From NCBI GenBank assembly GCA_030674185.1, contig CM060308.1:28325004-28389003 (forward strand): a stretch of 64,000 bases of DNA, written 5' to 3'. The position numbers were made by a program, and so were the translations under genes. Under the pieces are notes generated by a model, which was not told the DNA's origin, ran no database searches, and saw nothing but the letters and a program-made list of their open reading frames with translations. This document shows positions 1 through 12,700 of the stretch, piece by piece. How positions within the stretch are numbered: position 1 is the first letter of the stretch; each line of letters starts with the position of its first letter. This DNA comes from Monoplex corrugatus. Its lineage: Eukaryota > Mollusca > Gastropoda > Littorinimorpha > Ranellidae.

Positions 1-64
1 TTGTAACGGATGTCTTAACGACTTAACTATCGGACACCGGTAACATATAGGGAAACTGAAGGCC

Positions 65-1130
65 TTACGAAGTTCTTTTTTTTTTCATCCTTGACCAGAT
101 CCAGTTGGAATACTTTTTCAGCTGCTTCTGCAATTGTGTTTGAGGCTCTGGTCTCTCTTTCCCGGAAATGACAACTGTTTCATTGAGGTCATGGGCTAAT
201 GTGGCTATCATCCCCTTTGCTCCAACCTCTTTGGCGTGGACTTTGGCTTGAAAGCCGGATTTTCTCAAGTTGCTAGCTAGACTGGCATACTTTTCAGTCT
301 TGTAGATCAGTATGGGTTTCCTCCATTCAACTTTCATACGGCACAGTGAGTTTGAATTAGAATCATTTGTTTTGATGAATGGGAGTGGAGAACTTATATA
401 TCCGGTCACACTGCCACCCTTGCTGATGATTTCTGGGTGTCTTTTTTTCATCGTGGAAGATCTGCTGCTGTGCACACCCAGTCGTCCATTCCATCCAGCA
501 GATCCTACTTCCATGCTCCGGATGTCACAGCATTTTCCAGGTAGTAGTTTGCTGCTCCTGCTGTGTACAAGATTGGCATAGCTTCTGTTGGCATGTTTTT
601 TCCATAGCATTACTGATCACTTCGATCTCTTGAATGAAGCACTTTATTGTGCTGTCATGGTGTACCTTCCATGCGTTAGCGCTACTTTGATTGTCCTCCA
701 TTGTTTGTTTGCATAGACAAAGTGGGCACGCAGGGTCATTGATTTTCTCCATTTCATAAGGTTTGCATTCGAGGGTACGATCGTGATCATATACAGATCT
801 CAGGATGAAACTGATCCTGAGAGGGTTCGTATGCCGCATGTCACTCCAGCTTGGATTTCTGTGGATCAAATTTTCCGACGTTGTCTGTTGTTACTGCCGT
901 GGCATCAGATGGATGTTTGGCCAGCAAGTGTTGTTCACTCTCACGCGAGCTTTGAAACTTCCAATTTTAGTATGTCAGTAGTTTTGATCGTCCTTGCAGT
1001 TGATCCAGACAAAGAGACTGTTGAACACTTAACAGAAGGCTTTTTTTTTTCTTCGTTATCTAGATTTGCCATCATTGGGAAATAAGTTCCCACTGCTGAT
1101 GAGGCTGTGGCAAGACAGCCACACAAAGAC
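65..1130 (-). mobile_element. Degenerate RLE-class (HERO/R2-like) LINE, 3' fragment
   Basis: This is the C-terminal part of a restriction-like-endonuclease non-LTR retrotransposon, read on the minus strand. Translation gives a C-terminal block containing YKTEKYASLASNLRKSG and KEVGAKGM followed by a basic tail at 65-330. Upstream at about 720-760 is a zinc-knuckle-like NDPACPLCLCKQT, and at 785-850 a segment resembling MRHTNPLRISFILRSVYD. All three blocks align in order with the better-preserved element at 18835-22447, so the family call rests on an internal match. Several frameshifts and stops separate the blocks, so it is dead. The extent beyond about 1130 is uncertain. Confidence 0.75.
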
Positions 1131-1500
1131 AGCCTTTTTTAGAGCTGAAGGTGTATGGTCATTAGGTTATCACTGACAGAACGGTATTTAGTTTTTTTAA
1201 GCGTTTTGGCGCTTACAGCGAATCTCACATCAGACTGGGTTTCTTGGAGCATCATCGGGCTTCCGGCCTTTCGGCTAAAATCAAAGTGCGGTATCGGGCT
1301 TCCTGGCTTTTGCCTGCATGTCTGGTCATTCGTGACAGCTATGTCGATCAGGGTTCCTAGTAAACTGACCCCACATCAACTGATCCCATAGATATGCATA
1401 ACTAATCATACATATCTGTGACTGATCCGAACCACTTCGCCTTCCACATCAGTGACTTTAGCCTAATTTATGCCTCCTGACTAGCCTGTAATTTAATGCC
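1131..1500. other. Unassigned sequence between two LINE remnants
   Basis: No convincing coding frame is seen. The stretch holds a short U2 snRNA-like segment, listed separately, and otherwise unique-looking sequence with several TGATCC/TGATCA motifs after 1375. Confidence 0.3.
1254..1296 (+). pseudogene. U2 snRNA 5'-end-like fragment
   Basis: The segment beginning ATCGGGCTTCCGGCCTTTCG and continuing with GGCTAA, ATCAA and GTG resembles the conserved first ~40 nt of U2 snRNA, with small insertions. The rest of U2, including the branch-site-recognition region and Sm site, is not recognisable. The motif restarts imperfectly at 1293 (ATCGGGCTTCC...). It is most simply a truncated retro-pseudogene or a captured fragment. 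The comparison is from memory, so confidence is low. Confidence 0.3.
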
Positions 1501-1502
1501 GT

Positions 1503-2130
1503 GGTAATCATCATCATCATCAAGTGCCCTGCTGCATGGCGTTGGCGATCATGGACTTCCATATGTATCTATCCCTTGTTGCCACAAGCACATCTTCCAC
1601 CCTCTCTGTCCTCAGCCACTCTGCAAGTCCATCCAATATTTTTTCCTGGGTCTACCTTGTGCTCTCTTTCCCTCCAGCTTTCCTGTTGTGACCAGGAGCT
1701 CTAATTCCCCTTTCCTCATAAAATGGCATATAAGTGTTGCCTGTCTTTTCCTTATCTTCCTTATCAATGATCTTCTTGTGTCTGCCTCCATCAAGACTGT
1801 CTCGTTTGTTTTCTTTGCTGTCCATGGAACTCTCAACATTCTTCGAAACAACATCTCGGCTGCCTCAAACTTGCTCTGGCTTTGCTTGTTGAATGTCCAT
1901 GCCTCACAACCGTATAACATTATCGGTTCTATATAACATTCAAGAACTCTCTTCCTGATGTTAATTGAAAGGCATTTGTTGGCTAGAATGCTTGGCCGAT
2001 TCTGTTGGCTATTTCTGATGTACATCTGTCGTCTGGTGAGATGATCGTTCCCAGATATTTAAACTTATCAACCTGTCTCAAGGTTGTGCCGTTAGTCTTC
2101 TTGCTATTTAGCTCCAACCCTTTACTTTTG
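1503..2130 (-). mobile_element. RTE-like LINE, C-terminal fragment
   Basis: The minus strand from about 2025 to 1612 encodes an open stretch containing ECYIEPIMLYGCEAW, RRMLRVPWT and the tail KLEGKRAQGRPRKKYW. This is the typical C-terminus after the reverse transcriptase in RTE/'craniofacial development protein 2-like' elements. Immediately upstream (2040-2110) the frame continues as NGTTLRQVDKFKYLGTI. The 3' end is the ATGATGATGATG run at 1506-1520, a tail shared with the fragments at 40248 and 41660. It is 5'-truncated and lacks the catalytic RT core. Confidence 0.75.
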
Positions 2131-2510
2131 CTTTCTATTTCTATTATATTTGTGATAGTATGATTTTTTTTTCACACCCTATCTTCAAACATAACAATTA
2201 CATGATAAGAAGGCTTTCAAAAAGAAGCGTTTCTTTGCAAACAACCGCTGACAAAAAACAACAACCGTGTGAACGGAACGCTGAACAAGTTTGTTAACAA
2301 GGTCATTTCTGACGTCAAAATCGAAAGCGAGGCGGGATTACCCGCGAGTTTTTCTTTAGCGCACGCGCATCGATACTGATTGCCACATTTCCGGCGACCT
2401 CGCAAATCCGTGTGTTGATTCAATCGCGAAAGAGCGTTTGGAGCGCGTTTCGTATTCGTCAGCTGTTGTTTGGTGGGATAGGCCGCCGTTTTTATTCATT
2501 CTGTGCCAAG
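2131..2510 (+). promoter_or_regulatory. Putative promoter and 5' UTR of the BRMS1L gene
   Basis: Composition changes from AT-rich intergenic DNA to CpG-bearing sequence from about 2230 and stays so through the first exon. CpG-containing GACGTCA occurs at 2310 and CGCACGCGCATCG at 2361. No TATA box is evident, consistent with a CpG-type housekeeping promoter. The start site cannot be fixed from sequence alone. Confidence 0.4.
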
Positions 2511-2652
2511 ATGCCGACGGTCAGGGAAAGCAATGGAGGTATTGAACACCAGCAAGACGACCGAAACCATTTTGAGCTCGAAGAAGAGGATGATTCGGGA
2601 TCCGGCACCGGCGACGATCAAATGGAAGACGAAGATGACGGCAGTTCTTCAG
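2511..2652 (+). CDS. BRMS1L: BRMS1L exon 1
   Basis: It starts at the ATG in GCCAAGATGCCG, the first in-frame ATG followed by the acidic N-terminal region ([13 protein letters not shown]..., [11 protein letters not shown]) expected of the family. The frame stays open upstream to 2412, but that stretch lacks family resemblance. It ends in phase 1 at TTCAG|GTAGGC. Confidence 0.8.
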
Positions 2653-3510
2653 GTAGGCCACATTCAACTTGCATTGTTTTTAATCTAACAGTTAAATCTA
2701 CTGGCGCATTGTTTCCTCTTTTGATGGTGCGAATTTAATCAAAACCGCAAAAGAGCGTGAATGGTTCGAGGGAAATATTTCTCATGATCGTTCAGATCTT
2801 CGGTCAGCCTCAGGCTTGTTTACAAATTACAGTCACACACTGTGTGACACAGTGTTAAGCCCGCAACTACAGTGAACGGTCTGTTGCATCAAGATGACTA
2901 GAACTTCGGCTAGAGAATATGAAGACAAGCTAGTTGTATTGTGATTCAGACCTTTTATTATTTATTTTTGTAATTTTGTGTATATGTTCCTTTTCCGAAG
3001 GTAAGATACACAGATAGTGAGATACACATGTCATGCACATGACGACATGTAACCAAGATTATTCCAGTGGTAGGCTGATAAAATACCAGTAGGCTATAAA
3101 ATATAGACGAGGTATTAAACATAGTCTAGGCAGGGCCTCAGGACCTGGCCAGCTCATGGGTTTATGTGCAGGCTCAAGATTTGTGCCATGACCACCAATA
3201 CACATGAAACCTGTGACATTAGTGCATATAGAATTCGTTCTGAGTGCGGAGACGTCATCTTGAGAAACTGAAACTAGAGTGGAATCTTTTAATATATTGA
3301 GGATTGAAATAATTGCAGAAATGCATCTGACCTGATAAGACAACTGTTTAAAAAGTAATAACACTTTTCATCACTGTTTTCTTTATAAAATTTATTAATT
3401 CAAAACTTCAATGAAGACAGATGTTAAGGCTGAAAAAGTGAAAGGAGTGAGTAAATTCAAAATTGATAAGAACAGTTCGTTTACTAAATTCGAGAAAGGT
3501 GTGGACATCC

Positions 3511-3603
<93 letters not shown>

Positions 3604-3668
3604 CCCTTCAGAATCTACCTTTAGAAACATGCAAACACAGATCTGCATATACACAAACACGTACTCGT

Positions 3669-3708
<40 letters not shown>

Positions 3709-6700
3709 ATGCAGATCTATAAGTCACATGCACACACATACTGATACACAGATTTATGAAAGAGCACACACATGCGTGCATACACACACACACACACACA
3801 CACACAGTTACACGCACGTGCACAGGCACACATGCATGCACACGCACACAAACACACATACACTGATCAAAGTTCTGAACACACATGTACATGACAATCT
3901 TGATAATATGTATTTTAAAATTTTGTCTTTGTTTTTCTGTTTATTGCAGTTGGTACTGTTGTGGCTGGGCCATTACTCTTTAGAAATTAGTTGAAATAAG
4001 CCAGATTAGCACAAGTTAAATAATAAACTTCTACCGTTCTAGTTTGCATTTTGAGAGTTTTTGTTATATCATAAGGCATTTTACTTAAAAGTAAAAATTA
4101 TGCTGTTCTTTTCAAGATTTTTTGTTATGTCTTAAGATTTACAACAACAACAACCAAAAAAAAAAAAGAAAGAAAAGGAAAAGGAAAAAGAAATTATGGT
4201 GCTGGTTAGTTCTTTTCTTGTCACTTGGTGCAGCGTTCACATATTTGAAATGTCATAATAAGTGATCATGTCACATTCACTTGTTTCATTTTCTTTTGAA
4301 TTGTGATTGTACACTTTTTAAAATATGAATGTTACATTGACGGTTTTGCACATTTTCTTAGGCAAATCTGTCTCAAACCATACTATATTACTAAAGTAAT
4401 AAAACATGTGGTAAGTGTATGGCTTATGTCATTATCATTTTGAATCTGTTTCTGTCACTTAGCAGTTGTGGTATTAAATAAATGCACATTCCAAGCATAC
4501 GAATATGAAATGAAATTCTTGATTTTATTTTATTGTATTTCATTTTATTTTTATATTAATCATGTATTAAATTTGTGTTTAACTACCTATAGAAATGGAC
4601 TTCGAAGAGTGTGATCGGCGCAAAACAGAATGCATAGATGATATGACAGAGCTGAGCCAACAATTCTGTACAATCAAAGACCAGTAAGTACAACATTTTT
4701 GATGATATGATTATTAGTTGCATTTAACTATATATACATTCAGTTAGTCTTAAATTAAGGTCAGTTGATAACCATCTGCTTTTATGTTTTTGTTGTCTTT
4801 TGTTGTTGTTGCTTCTCAAGCAGTGTTTGTTGGATGGATATATATGTATGTACATCCATGTTGTTTGTCCCACTTTGCAAGCACTGTGTTGCTGCACAGT
4901 CAGCATACTTTATCTTTGTTCATGTTTCTGTTAGCCACTGATCTCAGATATGGCTTACAGGATCTTCAACATGAGTATATAATGTTTTGTGTGCATTATT
5001 TACTCATGTACGTGAAGAGTGTTCAGGCACCAGCAGGTCATCACATAATGTTCACCTGGAACATCAGAAAAACTTACCCGTTTAGTCATATTACTGATAT
5101 TTTTATATCTTGAAATTTTGACAGAAGCTGAAAAGTCAATTGAAAGAAAAAATTGGTTTCAGTTCAGGTTATTTTGAGTTACCAAAAGGAAATATTAACC
5201 CTTTGACTCACATACCCTATCCACCGGATGCAAAATTTTAACCCTTTGAGTTCCTCTCCCTATCCACCAGGTTCATGCAGGAACCTGGTGGATAGGGTGA
5301 GGGAATCAAAGGGTTAAGGTTTTGCTTTGCTAGCATAATTGACAATGTGGGATGCTGGTGGACAGGGTGTGGGAGTCAAAGGGTTAATGTTAGAAGGTTA
5401 GTATTATTTATTAAAAGACATAACTCACTGATTTGTCATCAGAGACCATCTATGAACGACATTTTCTTAGAAGTAGTAGTAGATTTCTGAAAAAATAACA
5501 TCTTGGTTTCAAAGCCACCTTGGCCCTAAACATTTACCCTCATCTGTTCTTGGGAACCATAGGAAAGGGGCAGTGGTCACACACTTTAGTGATTCTGTAC
5601 TCATTTTGAAATAATATCTATAAATGTAAATTTGAAAAAAAAAAGGTTCTATATTGTCTTCTTTTGTTAAAATAGTTTGTCACTGAATATCACATAGAAG
5701 AATGGAATGAAAAATTTACTTGGAGCTAGCGCCTTTTAGAGGAAAATGGCTGTTGTTATTTACAGTTGGTAGAAATAGACACATGATGTGATCTCTTGCA
5801 TATTTCCAACATTCAGTTATTTGTTCTCTATAGATGTAACATAGCCATGCCTGTTTTTGTTTTGTTTTGTTTTTTTATTAGTTCTTTTCATAAACATGCG
5901 TACTTCTTTGTAAAAAGTACTGATGACTTTCATGTGTTTTGAATTTGATAAATGTGTATACTTGCTTTGTAAACAGTACTGAAAACTTTAATGTGTTTTG
6001 AAGTGTATATCCTGTGATGCAGTTGTTATATAGGGTTTGCAGACAGTATATGTTCTTTAACCTTTGACTCCCACACCCTATCCATCTGCATCCTGCATTG
6101 TCAACCATGCCAGCAAAGCAAAAACTTAACCCTTTGATTCCCTCTCCCAGTCTACCAACTTCTTGCAGGAAGTTGGTGGATAGGGTGAGGGAGTCAGAGG
6201 GTTAAGTTTTTGCAATTGGTGGATAGGGTTCAAGAGTCCAAGGGTTAGAAAAATGTTTTTGAAAAAGTTATGATTTCATGATAATGGAGATGATGATTGT
6301 GATGCTGTGAAGTTCCATCTAGGATTTGACTGCATGACAGGGCTCTGTTTTATGCTTACTGTTATAATATCCTTGCGTTGCCAGGCCCGAGAGATACAAC
6401 TCCCACCCCACCCTCGACCCCTGCAGGGATGGCAGGGGTCTCTTTCAGTATGAATATTATCCCCTCCTTCCGGAAATTCTGTGTTAAGAATTTTCTCTTC
6501 TCTGTTACTCTCTGTCTTTCTTCCTTGCTCCTGTGCTTTCTGCTACTTCATCCAGTCATTTTCTGCCTGCTGGTCCATTCATCCCTATTGTACGTGTTAT
6601 AAAACCACACATACAGTTTTTGCTGGGATTGATAATTGGGTATGCATATTAACTGCATGTTTGGCTCTAAGAAGATGTGATGTGTGGGAGCAATTTTAGG

Positions 6701-9700
6701 TAATTTAGGCCATTTTTGTAATACATGTCTTAGTTTATTTAGTGATGTTTATACATTTGTATTTAGATTTGTCGTTTTAAACCTTCTGGTGATAAGTCAG
6801 GCAGAATGGTCCATGCCAGGGCATATCCTTAGATTATATGCTCAACTGCATTGATATGTGTACTTTTTTTTTTTTCATTTCCAGTTGTTGTTTTTTCCAG
6901 GGTCAACAAGGTGTTTGTGATTTGAAATGGTTGTGGCCCTTATATGGCCTGCGCAGTCAGCTGGGCTTTAAACAACAACAGTAAAAAAAAAAATTTAAAA
7001 AGGAGATGCAGACACCTGCAGTGTTGGTAGTACTTTGATTGGTACATGGATAAACTGGATTAAACTCATCTGTATAGTCCCAGTCTTCACAGTGAGTACA
7101 TAGTCCATAATACATTGAACTCTGAGTAGGAGTGGATCAGGGCAGAGTACCAGAGTGATTTTTTTTTCCAATCATTTTCTTTTTAATCACAGTTATTTTC
7201 TTTTAATGATAGGATTTAAACCCATAACTTCTCAGTCAGTGGTCCATTGCATGATCCCTTTGCAATGATGTCTGGTTGCTTCATCATTTATAAACCAGTG
7301 ATTTTTGTCTATCACAGTTCTAAGAGGAACGAGATTTCAAGATTTCAAAACTTTTTTAAAAAGTCATTTTTACAGATTAAAATACAGCATAGTTCAGTAT
7401 CAGTCTCTATTCTCAAACAGTCCTAACAGTTTTGCTTCCTGTCTGTCTATTACAATTTATATTTTTTATAACATTTCAAGATTCTGTGTTTGTTTGTTAT
7501 ACCAGTGCACCAGCAGAATGAATTGTTACATTTTGTTAATACAGATAATATGTGATCTAGATGACATTAATTCAACTGACAAATTTTTACTCCCAACAAG
7601 CAATATATAGACATACACATGCTCGTACACACGTATATAATTATATATATCACATACACATGCTGACAATATGCACACTGATATGAGATTTTTCTTTTAT
7701 CTACAGATTTTTCAGTGAGCGTGAGACATTGATTGACCTCAAATTAAAGGACATTGAAGAGGGAACTGATCCTGACTACCTGTCACGAGTGAGTCATCTG
7801 GAAGAAATCAGAAAACACCGTCATCATGTAGCAGGTCAGAGTCATATACAAGTTCTACCTTTGAAGTCTTGTAATATTGTTTCATTTGACATCATAAATA
7901 TAAACCGACAGATCAGCCGCCGATGCTGTGACCAACATATTTCATATCATCTTCTCATGGTTTGAATTATAACTGCAATTATTTCTATAGTCAAACTCTG
8001 TACTTAACTACTAAGCTGATGTAGAGGCACTCATGCAAGTCGTCTCCATGGCACAGACAACAGGTGACACATGCTATCAAGTGGACTTCCTCTCAGATGC
8101 CTCCTATGTTCTCCAAATCCAGGCCCTGAAGAATGACAAGCTCCCCCATCTGACCAAAGCATTCCAGCAAGTCAGAAGAACCAGGAGAGTAGTCTTTTGA
8201 ATTCCCATCCACTGTGGGATATAGCAGGGAAAGAAACAGTAGATGAGCTTGCAAAAAGAGAAGCCCAGGAAGACATATTGGACAATAGCATCAGCTACAA
8301 TGAGAAGAGGAGCATCATCAGATCAATCTTTAAGCCATGAACAGAAAGGGAGAACTACCACCTTCTGTCCAAAGAGCAGCAAATGGTTCTAATGAGGTTC
8401 TGCACCAGCGAGAACCGACTCAGTGTGCACATGAACCTGTTGCAGGGTAAACATGCTTTCACCAAATTGCCCTCTGGTCAAGAGGATCAAATAACTGAAC
8501 ACATCTTGCAGCGATGTCACCTCTATCAAGTGGAAAAACAGAAAACATGGCCGACTACAACTGGCAGGAACTGGAAGAAATGGCCACACTCATTGCCAGA
8601 TGTGGCCTGACTGTGTAGACAGCAAAGTAAAGAAAAAGGAAACGTCACCAAAATGTTTTTAGCAGAATAGAAGCTGCCATGTGGTGATGCATACAAATGA
8701 CTATCCACACAAAAGAAGACTGGACATTATTCACTGACCTCCGCTGGAAGAGAGAAACAAGCTACATCGTATACCTGTCAACATAACAAAGAGAAATGTG
8801 CACCAGTTAATAGGGTAAATGATTAAGTTTAAAGGTAATAGAAATATACAACAGTAAATCAGAGTTGTGGATGGTTAGATCAACAGCAAGCATTGACACC
8901 AATGTCAGCATGTAACAAGAGGCCCTTGTGATGAGGACTGCATGACTTTGAAAGGAGACAAATTTCAGATTCCACTGAAAATTCATGATACCTCAACATA
9001 GCACGTTTCAGCTTTAGCTGGTGGCAAATTCATCCACTAACTAATGTGTACCAAGAAGAGTAAAGGCCGGTACATGTCATCCCCTAGAGAGGCAGATTGT
9101 CTTCCTCCCTCTAGAAAGGACAGACAAACAGGAAAATAAACAAACAAACAAAACTTTATCAGACAGAATGAACTGTCTGGTGTATAGCAACGCAAGTGGA
9201 AAAAAAAAAGAGAGAAACAGAAACCTTTGCAGCAAACAATGTTGAAAAATCATGGGGGAAAGGATTAGAGAAAGAAAGGTCCTCAGTGACCCTTTCAGAG
9301 TGTTCTTCCAGCCCTCAAGTCCTCCATGCGGAAGTTTATCTATGCTCCAAAAGCAATTTGGAGCATTTGCAGCATACAGGATCTTCTGTGTGGAGGACTT
9401 AAGAACTGGCACTTAGTCTTCTAAAATATGCCATCCTTGGCAGTCCACTTCTTTTCATAATATGTACCAAAGTGTATGTGAATGAAAGAGGTCTGTATTG
9501 TTAGAAAATGTAGGCAGACAGTGCATGGGCTTCCATGTATATTGTTTTGTGTTTGTTCTGGTATATCTACATCTGACATAGTTCTCTGTTAATTGTTGGC
9601 TGGTCTTGCTATGCCTTCTTCACATGATGGTTCCAATTTGTTGGCTGGTCTTGCTATGCCTTCTTCACATGATGTTTCCAATTTGTTGGCTGATCTTGCT

Positions 9701-12700
9701 ATGCCAGCTTCACATGATGGTTCCAATTTGTTGGCTGATCTTGCTATGCCAGCTTCACATGATGGTTCCAATTTGTTAGCTGGTCTTGCTATGCCAGCTT
9801 CACATGATGGTTCCAACTTGTTAGCTGGTCTTGCTATGCCAATTTCACATGATGGTTCCAGCAAGATAACGCTGATTGATGGTTAATTAGGGGTCTTATT
9901 AGTCCACCAGATCTGAAGGTGACATAGGTCTGTTGTGGACTCATATATGTGACTGTGATGTATATGTATAAAGTCTTTGCTGTTCAAGATAACCTTTATT
10001 CACATTAAACTTTTTAAAAAAATTATCTTTTCAGGAGTTCTGTTTGAACTAAGGAGAGAAGCTATTCAGGAGACTTTCAAAAGCGAGGAGCTAGCCAACT
10101 TGCAGAATATGGAGGTGGGTACTGAATGTAACGCATTTGACAGTACAATGAATACATAGGTATTACTAGCATGAACATTGTTTCCTTTCCTTACCATCAA
10201 AAACTATGAAAAAATCTTTCTCTTGCAAGGTTGAATAGTTTGTATTGCTACAAATGGTCTGCCTCCTCACACAGACCTTCATCTCCAGTTATATGTGATT
10301 GTGAGAGATTTAATTCGTCACGATTACATTGTGGTTTTCATTTTATAGTTTACAAAATTCTCAGTTGTGAAAATTTAAGGAATCTTTTGTGTGTGTATTT
10401 TTGTTTGTTTTTAACTTAACAGATTATTATTATCATGTTTTTAATTTAACAGATTACTATGATTATCCCAATAGAATGTGGACACATTGAAATTCTCATC
10501 TGTGTAGACGGGATTCTAATTGTTACTTCATCTGGAGCAGCCATATTTTTTTTGAGTTGCTGAAAGCTGTGCAGAATCCAGAATTCCATGCATGCATTTT
10601 CTTTAGTTGGAATTTTTTCTCTCTTGTTCATTATTGTCGCATTAGAAGTTTGTCATGACAAGACTTGCGCGAATGACTGGAGGAAGGAGGGATTTTTTTC
10701 CCTCTTTATCTGTATTCATATGAAATTTTGTTATACAAATGAGTAATACTGCCTATGAGACATTATGTTGTCATCAGCTGTTCAAAGTTTGTGATATGGA
10801 CGATATCTGCTGTTTGTGTAGCACACTGTTATATGGGAACCAGACTTTTAATGGAATGACAAAAATTAAAACACTTGCCAAGGGAAAGTTGCAGAATATT
10901 ACAAAGTATAAAAATGAATATAAATGAAATGAAGATAAGATGTATGATTTATTAAGCAATGACATAATTGTGTATACAGTGTGTACATAGACATATTGCA
11001 TATTGTTTACAACAGTTGAGAGCCGTAATCATTGTTGTTAATAATAATAATTAATAATTACAATATTTATATAGCGCAAAATCTTGATAAAATCAAATCT
11101 AAGCGCTGAAGCAGACACACACGCAAGCACGCACGCACGCACGCACGCACACACACGCACGCACACACACACACACACATACACACACACACACACGCAT
11201 GGCTATAAATGGGGAGAAAGAATAAAAGCAATAAAAGCAAGAATAAAAGCAATGGAAAATTATAGAGAGCATAGCATATACAATTATATATTATAACCAT
11301 GTGATTCCCTCCGAGCGGAGACAGGCTGCAGAGGGGGGTTAGGATTTTATGCGGAGGAGAAAAGGTGAGTTTTGAGAGCGGACTTGAAGGAGACAAAAGT
11401 AGGTTGCTGACGGACTGAGAGAGGAAGTTTGTTCCAGGAGAGTGGACCAGAAACAGAGAAGGCTCGTGGACCATAGGTATTGAGCTTAGTGCGTGGAAAG
11501 CGAAAAGTCAGAGGATCGGAGGCAGAGCGGAGGGTACGTGAGGGAACATAGATCTCAAGTAGGCTTGACAGGTAATCGGGGGCTGCGTTATTGAGGCTTT
11601 TGTAGCACATGGTGTCTAGTTTGTACTGTATGCGCTTTGATACAGGGAGCCAGTGAAGTTGTGCCAGGAGAGGAGATATGTGGTCAGCTTTTTTCTTTTT
11701 GAGTACAAGGCGTACAGCATTGTTTTGAATGCGCTGTAGGATGTGAATGGTGGAGGCAGGAAGACCAGACAGGAGTGAATTGCAATAGTCAATGCGAGAC
11801 ATTATGAAGGAGAGAACGAGTTTTGCAGTTGTTTCGACAGAGAGATACTTCCTGATCAGCCTTATACGATGGAGATGATAGTAGCAGGATCTGGCAGTTT
11901 GAGAAACAAAGTTGTTCATGGAGAGGGTAGAGTCAATGCAGACACCAAGGTTTTTAGCTGAATCAGAAATTGGGACTGATGTGTTACATAATGGGAGAGA
12001 AAGAGGAGGCAGCTGAGAAAGTTTCTGACGGGTGCCAATGAGGATAGCTTCTGTTTTGTCGTCATTAAGCTGAAGTCTATTGTGTGTCATCCAGTTCTTA
12101 ATGTCCGAGTAACACTCAGTGGTGCGAGTCAACAGGCGCTGTATATTATCAGGTGAGTCACTGTCTTGAAGTTGGGTGTCATCAGCATAGAAGTGGTGTT
12201 TTATAGAATGGGAGTTGATGATGGTGGACAGGGGGGAGGTGTAAAGAGTGAAAAGAACAGGGCCAAGGACAGATCCTTGTGGAACACCACAGGTCAGGTA
12301 TGCAGGTTGAGAGTAAGTGCCATTGATGAGAACGGTTTGTTTTCTGTTGGATAGGTATGAAGTGAACCAAGACAGAGCAATGTCAGAGATGCCAAAAGTA
12401 TGATGAAGTCTAGAAAGGAGAATACCATGATCAATGGTATCAAAGGCTGCAGACAGATCAAGGAGTGTGAGGAGAGAGACTTTGCCAGTATCAGTTGCAA
12501 GGAGGAGATTGTTGAGAATGTGTAGTAGGGCAGTTTCAGTGCTATGGCACTGGCGGTAGGCTGACTGGAAAGGATTGAGGAGATTGTTGGCAGACAGGTG
12601 AGAGTTCAGCTGGTTGAGGACGACTTTTTCAAGGAGTTTTGACAAGAAAGAGAGATTAGAGATAGGCCGGTAATTTTTCAGTTCATTTGGATCTAAATTG

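Larger units (their letters stand above)
2653..4592 (+). other. BRMS1L intron 1
   Basis: GT-AG intron ending TTAACTACCTATAG. It contains a dispersed repeat at 2999-3275 and CT/CA microsatellites at 3511-3865. From 3900 to 4590 it is AT-rich with a purine tract at about 4145-4190 and nothing recognisable. Confidence 0.6.
7835..10034 (+). other. BRMS1L intron 3
   Basis: GT-AG intron. It holds an RNase H-type LINE fragment (8025-8630) and a 45-bp minisatellite (9593-9862). The stretch 8630-9590 contains no recognisable gene. Confidence 0.6.

Noticed and set aside
2217..2423. Minus-strand ORF upstream of BRMS1L (divergent gene candidate)
   Set aside because: A 68-codon frame in CpG-rich promoter DNA without family resemblance; most likely chance.
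7200..7265. Weak minus-strand tRNA-like motif (GGGTTTAAATCC)
   Set aside because: Box A is not recognisable and no SINE body follows.
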